From: Affinirhizobium lemnae
GTDB taxonomy: Bacteria > Pseudomonadota > Alphaproteobacteria > Rhizobiales > Rhizobiaceae
Assembly (NCBI RefSeq): GCF_022968395.1
Contig: NZ_JALJQZ010000035.1
Location: 1-38,825, forward strand
Direction of reading: 5' to 3'
Length of the DNA: 38,825 nt
In this document: piece after piece, positions 16,924-25,477 of the stretch
How positions within the stretch are numbered: position 1 is the stretch's first letter
How the letters are laid out: every line of letters begins with the position of its first letter
Made by a program: the position numbers and the translations under genes
The notes under the pieces: generated by a model
Seen by the model: the letters and a program-made list of their open reading frames with translations, nothing else
What the model was told of the DNA's origin: nothing
Database searches by the model: none

Positions 16924-18102
16924 TTACTTGTCGTTGCGTTCGGGCGGCGTTCTGGGTCCGCTTTGTCCCGTGCGGCTCTGGTCGAGCTTGGCGTTGGCGA
17001 GCCCCATGATCGAGCCGGCATAGGCTCCGGGCGAACCGATTGCTTTTTCCTTTGCAGCCGAGCCGGCTGCTTTCCCGGCCGACCCGATCCCGGCGCCCAT
17101 GCCGCGAAGTGCTGCGCCCGCGACCGAGGATCCGGCCGCTCGTGCGGATTGTGCTGCCGCGGCTCCGGCTCCGACGGCGCCGGCGGCCAGAGACGCTGCT
17201 CCGAGCGCGAAAGATGCCGTCTGCCCACCGTGGCGGATGGCTTCCATGCCGCCAGAGACCGACGCACCTTGAACGACCCCTTGGATAATCGTTGGCACGT
17301 ACATCGAGATGATAAACACCACGACTGAAATGCCGGCGATCGCCAATGTCGTGATGAACTGATCGCTATCCGCTGTCGGCGCTTGCGCCAGACCGAGAAG
17401 CACCTCGGAGCCGATTTTCGCGATCATGACCAGTGCCATGAGCTTCATGCCGACGCCGAAGGCATAGACCAGATAGCGGATGGCAAAATCCTTGGTGAAG
17501 GACGAACCGCCAAGCCCAAGCATAATCATGCCGGCAAGCAATCCGACATACATCTCCACCATCACCGCGACGAAGATTGCCGCCACCAAAGAGAAGCAAA
17601 TGACGACCACGCCCATCGCAAGGACGGCGGCGATCGCCAGGGCGTTGTCCTCGAACACCCCGAACTTGGCCTGCTCTGACATTTGCGATGCCACCCGAAT
17701 ACCGGCATCGAACACCTCGGCAGGAGAGGCGGAGCCCCCGCCCGCGCCTATCTGGTAGAGGCTGTTGACGACGTCCCTCGCAAGCGTTGGTCCCTGGGTG
17801 AGAACGAACGCAAAGAAGCCGATAAACATGATCCGTCGGACGAGTTCAGCGAACCAGCTTTCAAGTGATGCGGCCTGTATGGCGAGCCAGACGGCTGCGA
17901 TGCCGACCTCGATCCCGGCAAGGATCCAGAACAGCGACCTTGCCGCGTCCATGATCGTGGTTTCCCATCCCTTGGCGGCAGCAGAGACCTGGTTCTCAAG
18001 TTCTGTCAGGACCTGTCCCTGCTGCGCGAAGGCGGGAGTGGCAAGGATTATGCAGGCTATGCCGCCGAGTACGAAAGCCCGCTCAAGATTTCGCTTCACC
18101 AT
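16924..18102 (-). CDS. trbL: TrbL, VirB6-like polytopic membrane protein
   Basis: This 392-residue protein has a cleavable-looking N-terminal signal (ILATPAFAQQ) and about six hydrophobic spans between residues 45 and 260. An Ala/Gly-rich tail follows from residue 290. This is the TrbL/VirB6 architecture of an inner-membrane channel component. The tail from residue 290 contains near-repeated AAGAVGAG- and AAGSSVAG-like blocks typical of TrbL. Its ATG overlaps the trbK stop region by 7 bases. Confidence 0.94.
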   Translation of the reverse strand: MVKRNLERAFVLGGIACIILATPAFAQQGQVLTELENQVSAAAKGWETTIMDAARSLFWILAGIEVGIAAVWLAIQAASLESWFAELVRRIMFIGFFAFVLTQGPTLARDVVNSLYQIGAGGGSASPAEVFDAGIRVASQMSEQAKFGVFEDNALAIAAVLAMGVVVICFSLVAAIFVAVMVEMYVGLLAGMIMLGLGGSSFTKDFAIRYLVYAFGVGMKLMALVMIAKIGSEVLLGLAQAPTADSDQFITTLAIAGISVVVFIISMYVPTIIQGVVQGASVSGGMEAIRHGGQTASFALGAASLAAGAVGAGAAAAQSARAAGSSVAGAALRGMGAGIGSAGKAAGSAAKEKAIGSPGAYAGSIMGLANAKLDQSRTGQSGPRTPPERNDK

Positions 18103-18299
18103 CGTGGACGCATCTCCTGACCTTTCTCGATCGGGGGCCGTTCCTTGGATGTGCCGAAGAATTTTTCACGGGTGATGCGTTGTTCCTCGCTCATCTCGCG
18201 TGATGGCGGTGCGTTCACCTTGACGAGATAGAAGGTGGCACCGGAAGCCGCCGCAGCTACGGTGGCCAGAGCCAAGACGATCAGGATGGGGCGGCTCAC
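18096..18299 (-). CDS. trbK: TrbK, entry-exclusion protein
   Basis: This 67-residue protein has an N-terminal membrane helix or signal (PILIVLALATVAAAASGATF) and a charged periplasmic tail. In its family TrbK blocks redundant entry of the same plasmid type. Unlike the RP4 lipoprotein form it has no lipobox Cys. Its last 25 residues (REKFFGTSKERPPIEKGQ, then EMRPRW) closely resemble the last residues of TrbJ, encoded just upstream. It is translationally coupled at both ends. Confidence 0.85.
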   Translation of the reverse strand: MSRPILIVLALATVAAAASGATFYLVKVNAPPSREMSEEQRITREKFFGTSKERPPIEKGQEMRPRW

Positions 18300-19099
18300 C
18301 AGCGTGGCTCCATCTTCTGGCCACTCGGGATCGTGGTGACGTCGGCATTGAAGAATTTCTCACGCCTGGCCTGCGCGAAATCCTTGTCTGTCTGCTCGGT
18401 CTGGAGCCACGTGCCCATCATCGTCATCTGCTGTGAAACGAGGCCACGCAGCTTCTGCATCTGGGAAACCTGCTGGGCCGCGATCTGGTGTCCGACCTGG
18501 AGGGCCTTCATCTGGCCATCGGCCGACTCAGACATCGATCGCAGAGAACTCATCGTGTCCTCCTCCGTGTCAAACTGATCCGCTGTCAGGTTTGCCGCCT
18601 TCAGCGTGCTGCCGATTGTGTCCCTGTTCGTGTCCGACCATTTTTGATACGTGCTCGAGAACGACTCGGCGTTCGGCATGTTGGCTTTGAGGTCCGCATA
18701 GCTTTTGAACCGCTGCTGGAGGAGCTCGTCTGCGTTGCCCATCGAGAAGGAGATGCTGTCCCCGTCCTTGATGATGTCGCGGAGCCGACTGAGATCGCCT
18801 TCGACCTGGCCCCAGATGTGATCAGGGAGCCGCGCCGTGTTCTGCAACATGTTCTCGTAAATCTTCATCTGGTTTTGAATCTGCTCGGCCAGTTGCGTGA
18901 TCTGGGTCAGCTGGTTATCGACCTGCAGGCCGGAGCTTTTCAGAAGGTCGATGAGCTGAGCATTGTTGGCAAGCTGCGTCCATTCGGTGGCAGCGCCCGT
19001 TGCAGATCCCGCATGGGCGGAAGCAACCGGCGACAGCGCGGTTGCCGCCGCCATCGTGGCGACGATCCAGTTACTGGACGTTGAGGTGCGACGTGGCAT
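18296..19099 (-). CDS. trbJ: TrbJ, VirB5-like protein
   Basis: This 267-residue secreted protein has a signal peptide ending near ALSPVASAHA. A long helical coiled-coil body contains QLIDLLKSSGLQVDNQLTQI and QIQNQMKIYENMLQNTARL. VirB5-like proteins sit at the pilus tip or base and aid adhesion. The start at 19099 is chosen because GAGGAG precedes that ATG by six bases; 19120 is possible. The 5' end lies within the end of trbE. The C-terminal REKFFNADVTTIPSGQKM, EPRW tail is shared with TrbK. Confidence 0.92.
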   Translation of the reverse strand: MPRRTSTSSNWIVATMAAATALSPVASAHAGSATGAATEWTQLANNAQLIDLLKSSGLQVDNQLTQITQLAEQIQNQMKIYENMLQNTARLPDHIWGQVEGDLSRLRDIIKDGDSISFSMGNADELLQQRFKSYADLKANMPNAESFSSTYQKWSDTNRDTIGSTLKAANLTADQFDTEEDTMSSLRSMSESADGQMKALQVGHQIAAQQVSQMQKLRGLVSQQMTMMGTWLQTEQTDKDFAQARREKFFNADVTTIPSGQKMEPRW

Positions 19100-21527
19100 C
19101 GTGAACTCCTCTCGATTCAAGCCAATGGGTAGGCCATTCCTGGCCGTGTTCCGCCTTCAGCGCCCGGATCCGCTTCAGGTCTTCCTTTCCGGATGCGCCG
19201 ACGAAGCTCAGCGCTACCGGCCCGAGCGACATGTCGAAAAGCCGCCGTCCGTCTGGCGTGGCGACGTAGTATTCGCGCTTGGGGATGGCGCCCGAGACGA
19301 TTTCGATCTGGCGCTCGTTGAACCCGATCCGCTCATAGAACTCGCGCGTTCCCGGTTCGCGCGCGGCGCCATTCGGCAAGCACATCTTGGTCGGGCAGGA
19401 TTCTTTGAGCACGTCGATGATACCCGAACGCTCGGCGTCGGAGATCGATTGGGTCGCGAGCACCACAGCGCAATTGGCCTTGCGAAGCACCTTCAGCCAC
19501 TCCCGGATCTTGTCGCGGAAAACGGGATGCCCGAGCATAAGCCAGGCCTCATCGAGGAGGATCAGGCTAGGCGAGCCGTCGAGCCGCTTCTCGATCCGGT
19601 GGAAGAGATAGGTGAGGACGGGCACCAGATTACGCTCGCCCATATTCATGAGCTGCTCGATCTCGAAGCACTGAAACGCTCGAAGCGTCAGGCCGTCCTC
19701 TTCCGCGTCGAGAAGCTGACCCATAGGGCCGTCGACTGTATAGTGATGGAGCGCATCCTTGATTTCGCGCATCTGCACGCCGCTCACAAAGTCCGATAGC
19801 GACTTTCCGGGCGCTGTCGCCATCAGCCCGATCTGGCGCGAGATCGCATTACGATGATCGGGCGTGATGGTGACGCCCTGCAGGGCGACGAGCATTTCGA
19901 TCCACTCGGTCGCCCAGGCGCGATCGCCATCTGTTGAAAGGTCGAATAGCGGGCAGAATGCCAGCGCTCGTCCCTCCCCGTTCTGATCGCCGCCGATCTC
20001 GTAATGATCGCCGCCTGCAGCAAGCGTCAGGGGGAGGAGTGAGTTGCCCTTGTCGAAGGCAAAAATCTGGGCGAACTCATATCGGCGGAACTGCGCGGCG
20101 ATAAGGGCTAGGAGCGTCGATTTGCCCGAGCCAGTTGGCCCGAATATCAGCGTATGGCCGACATCGTCGACATGTAGGTTGAGACGGAATGGCGTTGAGC
20201 CCGAAGCAACCTGCATCAGCGGCGGGGAGTTCGGCGGATAAAACGGGCACGGCGCCACCGGATTTCCCGACCATACCGAGTTGAGCGGGACGAGATCCGC
20301 CAGGTTGCTCGTATTGATCAGCGGCTCACGGACATTGGCGTACCAATTCCCCGGCAGACTTCCGAGAAAGGCATCGGTCGCGTTCAGGGTCTCGACGCGC
20401 GCACCAAACCCCTCGGCCTGGACCAGCCGACGTATGGCTTCCGCCTTTTCCTGCAGAGACTCTCGGTCCTCATCAAACAGGATGACGACAGGCGTGTAGT
20501 AGCCATAGGCGACAAGCTGGGATGATGCCTGAGCGATGGCGTCCTCGGTCTCGGCAACCATGGTCATGGCGTCTTGATCGACCGACCGGCTCTGGGTCTG
20601 GAAGAGCTGGTCGAAGAAAGGCCGCACTTTCTGCTGCCATTTCTTCCGGGTCCGTTCGAGCTTCTGGCGTGCCTCTTCTGCGTCCAGGAAGATAAAACGC
20701 GACGACCAGCGGTAGGTCAGTGGCATCAGGTCGAGATTGTTGAGGATGCCGGGCCAGCTCTCCGCCGGCAGTCCATCGATCGCGACCACGGCGAGGAACC
20801 GGTTCTCGACCTTCGGCGTCAGGCCATGTTCGAGCTGCGCCGTTGCCAGCCAGTCGAGATACATCGGGACCTCCGGCAAGCGAACCGGATGGCTTTCGCC
20901 GGTAATACAAAAGCGGACGAACTGCATGAGGTCGTCATAGCGTGCGACGCGCTCCCCTCCCCTCTCGCGGACCTCGCGGGTCAGCATGCGGGCGATCGAC
21001 AGTGTGTTGGCGAGGTACTGTTCGATTTCCCGGATAGCGTTGCGGAACACGAACAGGACCGTGTCGGCATAAGACTTCGTCCTGCTCTCCTCGTCCGAAT
21101 AGATGTATTTGGCTAACGCCGTCTTCTTCGACTCGAGCGGCCGGTAGGTCAGGATGATCGCGTGCTTGCTCTCGAAATGCCCCTGCTCCCGCCCGAAATG
21201 AGCACGGCGCTCGGCATCGATCGCACGGGTGACAGCGTCAGGAAAATGGCACTGGTCCGGCCCAGGATAATCGACCGTCGGTACCCGGATGGCTTCGACC
21301 TGTATCATCCAGCCCGTCCCCAGACGCGACAGGATCGCGTTGATCTGCCGCGACAGTTCATTGCGCTCAAGATCGGTGGCGCTTTCGGCGTCCGGACCCG
21401 CGAAATACCAGCCAGCCATCAGGCTGCCGTCCTTCAGGAGCAGGACGCCGTTGTCGACTAGGCCGGCGTATGGAACCAGATCAGCGAACGAGGGACCGGT
21501 CGCGCGGAATCGTTTGAGGGCAACCAT
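19071..21527 (-). CDS. trbE: TrbE, VirB4-like ATPase
   Basis: This 818-residue VirB4-family ATPase powers pilus assembly and substrate transfer. The N-terminal domain is membrane-associated (residues 1-250). Walker A is FGPTGSGKSTLLALIA near residue 461, and Walker B is SLILLDEAWLMLGHPVFRD near residue 650. A VLATQSISDAE motif follows. The length matches Ti-type TrbE. It is separated from trbD by only 9 bp. Confidence 0.96.
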   Translation of the reverse strand: MVALKRFRATGPSFADLVPYAGLVDNGVLLLKDGSLMAGWYFAGPDAESATDLERNELSRQINAILSRLGTGWMIQVEAIRVPTVDYPGPDQCHFPDAVTRAIDAERRAHFGREQGHFESKHAIILTYRPLESKKTALAKYIYSDEESRTKSYADTVLFVFRNAIREIEQYLANTLSIARMLTREVRERGGERVARYDDLMQFVRFCITGESHPVRLPEVPMYLDWLATAQLEHGLTPKVENRFLAVVAIDGLPAESWPGILNNLDLMPLTYRWSSRFIFLDAEEARQKLERTRKKWQQKVRPFFDQLFQTQSRSVDQDAMTMVAETEDAIAQASSQLVAYGYYTPVVILFDEDRESLQEKAEAIRRLVQAEGFGARVETLNATDAFLGSLPGNWYANVREPLINTSNLADLVPLNSVWSGNPVAPCPFYPPNSPPLMQVASGSTPFRLNLHVDDVGHTLIFGPTGSGKSTLLALIAAQFRRYEFAQIFAFDKGNSLLPLTLAAGGDHYEIGGDQNGEGRALAFCPLFDLSTDGDRAWATEWIEMLVALQGVTITPDHRNAISRQIGLMATAPGKSLSDFVSGVQMREIKDALHHYTVDGPMGQLLDAEEDGLTLRAFQCFEIEQLMNMGERNLVPVLTYLFHRIEKRLDGSPSLILLDEAWLMLGHPVFRDKIREWLKVLRKANCAVVLATQSISDAERSGIIDVLKESCPTKMCLPNGAAREPGTREFYERIGFNERQIEIVSGAIPKREYYVATPDGRRLFDMSLGPVALSFVGASGKEDLKRIRALKAEHGQEWPTHWLESRGVHDATSHLNVQ

Positions 21528-21536
21528 CAGGACACC

Positions 21537-21821
21537 TCAGTATCTTCGCCACGGCGCGGCCGTTGGCCGGTAGTGGGGCTTGTAGGAAATGTGACGGGCA
21601 TAGACCTGCCGCATCAGCGGATCGGATTTGGCCATCATGCGAAGCAGACCGACGATGACGATCCAGACGGCCACACCGAAGAGCGCCGAGTAGACCGTCA
21701 GGACAACGAAGATCAGGATCACGGCGGCGAGCCCGGTGATCAGCACCAGCTCGCGGTCGGCGCCCATCAGGAGGTTCGGACGCGACAGTGCGCGATGAAT
21801 GCGGTTGCAGTGGAGGCTCAC
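21537..21821 (-). CDS. trbD: TrbD, VirB3-like membrane protein
   Basis: This 94-residue protein begins with the [17 protein letters not shown] signature. Two closely spaced hydrophobic stretches follow (residues about 25-60), then a basic tail ([14 protein letters not shown]). This is the VirB3 family, which associates with the VirB4-like ATPase TrbE and the pilin. Its ATG overlaps the trbC stop, so translation is coupled. Confidence 0.92.
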   Translation of the reverse strand: MSLHCNRIHRALSRPNLLMGADRELVLITGLAAVILIFVVLTVYSALFGVAVWIVIVGLLRMMAKSDPLMRQVYARHISYKPHYRPTAAPWRRY

Positions 21822-22198
21822 GATGCCCCCTCCCCCGCTTCATCATCTGAAACAACTTGCGTGACTTGATCCGTTGGCAGGCCGATCGATGCACCGGTGG
21901 CGCCAAAGAGGCCGACGATTGTCGTCGCACCGAGCAAAATTCCGGCGACCAGCACGACATAGACCAGTCTGCGAGCGAAGTCGTTGAGCTCGCCACCAAA
22001 AATCAGCATGCCTCCAGCAATGGCGACCGCGGCAAGTGCGATATAGCCCGCAACCGGACCAGTGATGGACTCCTGGATCTGCTCAAGCGGTCCTTCCCAC
22101 GGAAGACTTCCTCCGGAACTCGCGAACGCGGGGGACGCAGCGGCGGCGATAGAAAGGGCCATCGCGGCAAGGGGCAGGAGTGATCTCTTATGCTGCAT
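21818..22198 (-). CDS. trbC: TrbC, pilin precursor
   Basis: This 126-residue prepilin has a long signal peptide ending near ASPAFASS. Two hydrophobic helices flank a short charged loop ([20 protein letters not shown] and [18 protein letters not shown]). TrbC pilins are cut by a leader peptidase and at the C-terminus, then cyclised by TraF. The start at 22198 gives a proper signal peptide. It overlaps the end of trbB by 11 bases. Confidence 0.92.
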   Translation of the reverse strand: MQHKRSLLPLAAMALSIAAAASPAFASSGGSLPWEGPLEQIQESITGPVAGYIALAAVAIAGGMLIFGGELNDFARRLVYVVLVAGILLGATTIVGLFGATGASIGLPTDQVTQVVSDDEAGEGAS

Positions 22199-23159
22199 CG
22201 CGGTTTTCCTCTGCGTAGGGTTCTGTCTGGTACTGGCCGCCGGCAAAGCGGGTGACGTGAAGGATTTCGCTGATGCGCCGGCCCTTGGCCGTTCGTTCGA
22301 TCGAGATGATCAGATCGACCGCATCTCCGATCACCGCCTGCATCGGCTGGTGACTGGCCTCGGCGGTCAGCTGCTCGAGGCGTTGAAGTGCGGAGCGAGC
22401 GCTGTTTGAGTGGATCGTTGCGACGCCTCCGGGGTGTCCGGTGTTCCAGGCCTTGAGCATGGTGAGCGCTGCGCCATCGCGGACCTCGCCGACGATGATG
22501 CGATCCGGCCGAAGGCGCATCGTGCTCTTCAGGAGACGCGACATGTCGACGGCATCGCTTGTGTGCAAGCTGACTGCATTGTCCGCGGCGCATTGGATTT
22601 CGGCTGTGTCTTCTAGGATGACGAGGCGATCGTCGGGCGAACTCGATACGATCTCCGCCAGGATTGCGTTGGTGAGGGTGGTTTTGCCCGAGCCCGTGCC
22701 ACCGGCAACGAGAATGTTGAGCTTCGAGGCAATGGCGCTACGAATGACCTCAACATGCTTTGCCGTCATCACCTTGCTCGACACATAATCATCGAGAGGG
22801 ATCAAGCGAGACGCGCGACGACGGATCGTAAACGATGGTCCGGAAACCACGGGTGGCAGCAATCCCTCGAAACGATGCCCACCGATTGGAAGTTCACCCG
22901 ACACGATCGGGCGATCGTCGTCGACCTCGGAGTTCAGAACATGCGCGACGCTGCCGATGACGGTTTCAGCGGCCGAGCGAGTCATCTCGCCAGCTGCGGC
23001 CATTCCGTGACCGAGCCGTTCGATGAACAGACGCCCATCAGGATTGAGCATGATCTCGACCACACTCGGGTCTTCGAGCGCGACGCACAGATGATCTCCC
23101 AGAGCGTTTTGCAGCTTGCTGACGAGGCGAGGGAGTGAGCGGTTTTGGGTGCTAAGCAT
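22188..23159 (-). CDS. trbB: TrbB, VirB11-like ATPase
   Basis: This 323-residue secretion ATPase has Walker A GGTGSGKT at residues 153-160. [13 protein letters not shown]sp-box, [23 protein letters not shown] Walker B and a [15 protein letters not shown]is-box follow. VirB11-like hexamers regulate pilus assembly and substrate transfer at the cytoplasmic face. It starts two bases after the traI stop, so it lies in the same transcript. No defect is seen. Confidence 0.95.
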   Translation of the reverse strand: MLSTQNRSLPRLVSKLQNALGDHLCVALEDPSVVEIMLNPDGRLFIERLGHGMAAAGEMTRSAAETVIGSVAHVLNSEVDDDRPIVSGELPIGGHRFEGLLPPVVSGPSFTIRRRASRLIPLDDYVSSKVMTAKHVEVIRSAIASKLNILVAGGTGSGKTTLTNAILAEIVSSSPDDRLVILEDTAEIQCAADNAVSLHTSDAVDMSRLLKSTMRLRPDRIIVGEVRDGAALTMLKAWNTGHPGGVATIHSNSARSALQRLEQLTAEASHQPMQAVIGDAVDLIISIERTAKGRRISEILHVTRFAGGQYQTEPYAEENRDAA

Positions 23160-23161
23160 GA

Positions 23162-23788
23162 TCAGGCCGCTTCCTTTTGATGGAGTGAGAAACTCGACGA
23201 ATAGATGCTGGGGCGAAGTCGATCGAAGCTCACCCAGTCTGCGGGGAGTAGTCCGGCGACGCTTCTGGTCTCGTTGATCTGGGCAGGTGAGCCGAGCCGG
23301 CTCAGGGGCCAGCCTGCCCGCCGGAGGATGCGCTCAAGTCTGACATCTGTGGCCGTGACGATTTCCCGATACCCATTGAGGACGCTCCACTCGACGATAC
23401 CGGCGAACATCGCGAGGGTCGCCGAGTGAAGGCCTGCCTGCTCCCGCTCGGCAGCCGCGTTAGTATCGACGCAAAACCGGGAGCTCTCGATCATGCGGTG
23501 GTGCGTAGAGAGCTGTCCTGTCTCCAGGAGTTGAGGAAATACCTGTTCGAGCATTGTGCCGCCGGTCGCCGGCAAGAGTCGGGCGCACCCAATGACTGTG
23601 TCGGAACGGTCAATGCACAGGACGTATGTCGGCTTTAGCTTGTCGAAACCGTCGATCTCGAGACCGGAGGTGCAACGAACAGTCCATGCCAGGCGACCGC
23701 GGAAAACACGGGCGCGGAGCCGGTGCATTTCGTGAATGAGACGGCTCTCAGCTTCGCTCTTCGGGTTCTTGATGGCGACGACGCGCAT
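23162..23788 (-). CDS. traI: TraI, acyl-homoserine lactone synthase
   Basis: This 208-residue LuxI-family enzyme makes an N-acyl-homoserine lactone from S-adenosylmethionine and an acyl carrier protein thioester. All family-invariant residues are in register: Arg25, Phe29, Trp35, Asp46, Asp49, Arg70, Phe84, Glu101 and Arg104. Acyl length cannot be read from sequence; Ti relatives make 3-oxo-C8. It is the first gene of traI-trb, which gives positive feedback through TraR. The ATG at 23788 follows GGGAG placed just after a 19-base hairpin. Confidence 0.96.
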   Translation of the reverse strand: MRVVAIKNPKSEAESRLIHEMHRLRARVFRGRLAWTVRCTSGLEIDGFDKLKPTYVLCIDRSDTVIGCARLLPATGGTMLEQVFPQLLETGQLSTHHRMIESSRFCVDTNAAAEREQAGLHSATLAMFAGIVEWSVLNGYREIVTATDVRLERILRRAGWPLSRLGSPAQINETRSVAGLLPADWVSFDRLRPSIYSSSFSLHQKEAA

Positions 23789-23801
23789 CGAGCAAATCTC
23801 C

Positions 23802-23820
23802 CTTGCGTTGGTGACGCAAG
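23802..23820 (-). promoter_or_regulatory. traI leader hairpin
   Basis: CTTGCGT-TGGTG-ACGCAAG is a perfect 7-bp inverted repeat whose 3' arm, on the traI transcript, runs straight into the GGGAG ribosome site. It could tune traI translation or be an operator. It is not related to the boxes upstream. Confidence 0.45.
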
Positions 23821-23850
23821 GAGGTTTGCCGGGGCTGAGAAGTTCGATCT

Positions 23851-23868
23851 ACTGCCAAAAGTGTTAGC
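23851..23868. promoter_or_regulatory. candidate TraR box B (traI-trb)
   Basis: ACTGCCAAAAGTGTTAGC keeps the right arm and centre of the perfect dyad at 23930 and shares the preceding CGATCT with box A. It lies 63 bp upstream of traI, suitable for activation of the traI-trb promoter. Confidence 0.45.
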
Positions 23869-23929
23869 GAGTGATTCTGCATGCCAGCGCCTCCGACCAC
23901 CTTTTTGCAAACAAAGAAGTCATCGAAGC

Positions 23930-23947
23930 ACTAACAAAAGTGTTAGT
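23930..23947. promoter_or_regulatory. candidate TraR box C (perfect dyad)
   Basis: ACTAACA-AAAG-TGTTAGT has perfect 7-bp arms and is 18 bp long, the size of a Ti tra box. It lies 142 bp from traI and 211 bp from repA, the position of the second tra box in Ti traI-repA regions. Confidence 0.55.
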
Positions 23948-24158
23948 AGCGCTGTGTTTCCAACCCAGCATTGTTCATCGCTAACCTGCCGATTCATAAA
24001 CGAAATCTGCCGATTTTTTCTCCTCCGACAGCGGCAGGAGATGGCCGCGTTAACTATTGATTAACTTTAAATATCTTGCAAAACCCAATGGAATCGGTTG
24101 ACCTAGCCACGGCAAATCGCTGTGTTTACGAAAATTACCGTGTGTACGAGAGGACGTC

Positions 24159-25355
24159 GTGGAGAATCCCGCTCAGCTTCAGAAAGCTATCCATAAACTG
24201 ATAGCCGCCCATGCGCGAGATCTGTCGGGGGCGCTTCACGAACATCGTGTGAAGTTGTACCCGCCTGAGGCTCGAAAGACGCTTCGTTCGTTCTCGTCAA
24301 CCGAGGCCGCAAAGCTGATTGGAATCAACGACGGCTATCTCCGCCACTTGTCCATTGAAGGAAAAGGACCCCAGCCTGAAATCGGGAACAACAATCGCCG
24401 ATCCTATTCGGTCGAGACGATCCAGGCTCTCCGCGAGTATCTCGATGAGAACGGAAAGGGCGATCGACGATATTCACCTCGCCGGAGCGGACGCGAACAC
24501 CTTCAGGTTATAACTGCCGTCAATTTCAAGGGTGGCTCCGGCAAGACGACAACCGCCGCCCATCTCGCTCAATTCCTGGCTTTGAACGGATATCGAGTGC
24601 TTGCGATTGATCTTGATCCGCAGGCGAGTATGTCCGCGCTCCACGGTTTCCAACCTGAGTTTGATGTCAAGGACAACGAGACGCTCTATGGCGCGGTGCG
24701 CTACGACAGTGAACGACGCCCGTTGAAGGGGGTCATCAAGAAAACCTACTTCACCAATCTAGATCTCGTGCCGGGTAATTTGGAGCTCATGGAGTTTGAG
24801 CACGATACCGCGAAGGTTTTGGGCTCGAATGATCGCAAGAACATCTTCTTCACGCGCATGGACGAAGCAATCTCGTCAGTGGCCGATGACTACGACGTCG
24901 TTGTGGTGGATTGCCCCCCCCAGCTGGGCTTCCTGACGATATCGGCACTTTGTGCCGCGACAGCTGTTCTCGTGACTGTGCACCCGCAGATGTTGGATGT
25001 CATGTCGATGTGTCAGTTCCTGCTGATGACTTCGGAGCTCTTGAGCGTCGTCGCGGACGCAGGTGGCAGCATGAATTACGACTGGATGCGCTATCTTGTG
25101 ACCCGCTACGAGCCTGGCGATGGCCCGCAAAACCAAATGGTCTCGTTCATGCGAACGATGTTCGGCGACCACGTTCTCAATCACCCGATGCTCAAGAGCA
25201 CCGCGATTTCCGACGCTGGGATCACCAAACAGACCCTGTACGAGGTTAGCCGCGATCAGTTTACGAGAGCAACATATGACCGAGCGATGGAATCGCTCGA
25301 CAACGTAAACAATGAAATCGAGCAGTTGATCCAGTCGTCATGGGGGCGAAAATAA
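24159..25355 (+). CDS. repA: RepA, ParA-type partition ATPase
   Basis: This 398-residue protein has an N-terminal helix-turn-helix region for autorepression (FSSTEAAKLIGINDGYLRHL). A deviant Walker A, NFKGGSGKTTTAAHLAQFL, follows near residues 120-130, then DLDPQASMSALHG and the Walker B VVVVDCPPQLGFLT. RepA partitions the plasmid together with RepB on parS and represses the operon. The start is a GTG at 24159, with AGAGGA five bases upstream; it gives the normal family length. It is divergent from traI and first in repABC. Confidence 0.96.
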   Translation: MENPAQLQKAIHKLIAAHARDLSGALHEHRVKLYPPEARKTLRSFSSTEAAKLIGINDGYLRHLSIEGKGPQPEIGNNNRRSYSVETIQALREYLDENGKGDRRYSPRRSGREHLQVITAVNFKGGSGKTTTAAHLAQFLALNGYRVLAIDLDPQASMSALHGFQPEFDVKDNETLYGAVRYDSERRPLKGVIKKTYFTNLDLVPGNLELMEFEHDTAKVLGSNDRKNIFFTRMDEAISSVADDYDVVVVDCPPQLGFLTISALCAATAVLVTVHPQMLDVMSMCQFLLMTSELLSVVADAGGSMNYDWMRYLVTRYEPGDGPQNQMVSFMRTMFGDHVLNHPMLKSTAISDAGITKQTLYEVSRDQFTRATYDRAMESLDNVNNEIEQLIQSSWGRK

Positions 25356-25394
25356 TGTCAACCTTGACCAATGTGACCTGCGCATCTGCAGAAA

Positions 25395-25410
25395 GTTGCC
25401 AGCCGGAAAC
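25395..25410. other. parS centromere site 1
   Basis: GTTGCCAGCCGGAAAC fits the RepB target GTTNNNNGCNNNNAAC of repABC plasmids and is nearly palindromic (GTTnCCnGCnGGnAAC). It lies in the repA-repB gap, as in Ti plasmids. Its exact reverse complement occurs downstream of repC. Confidence 0.85.
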
Positions 25411-25477
25411 TTCGCGCTCAATCGCCTGGAAACCATAGGTGACTTGGCAATTGAAGCTGAGAAGAGAGGGACAAAAA

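Larger units (their letters stand above)
23789..24158. promoter_or_regulatory. traI-repA divergent control region
   Basis: This 370-bp region between divergent traI and repA is lower in GC than its flanks near 23990-24090. It holds the traI leader hairpin (23802-23820), two candidate TraR boxes (23851, 23930) and a CTGCCGATT direct repeat (near 23985 and 24009). An AT-rich stretch, TTGATTAACTTTAAATAT, near 24056 could be a repA promoter. In Ti plasmids this region carries TraR-dependent promoters for both operons, so signal level can raise copy number. Confidence 0.65.
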
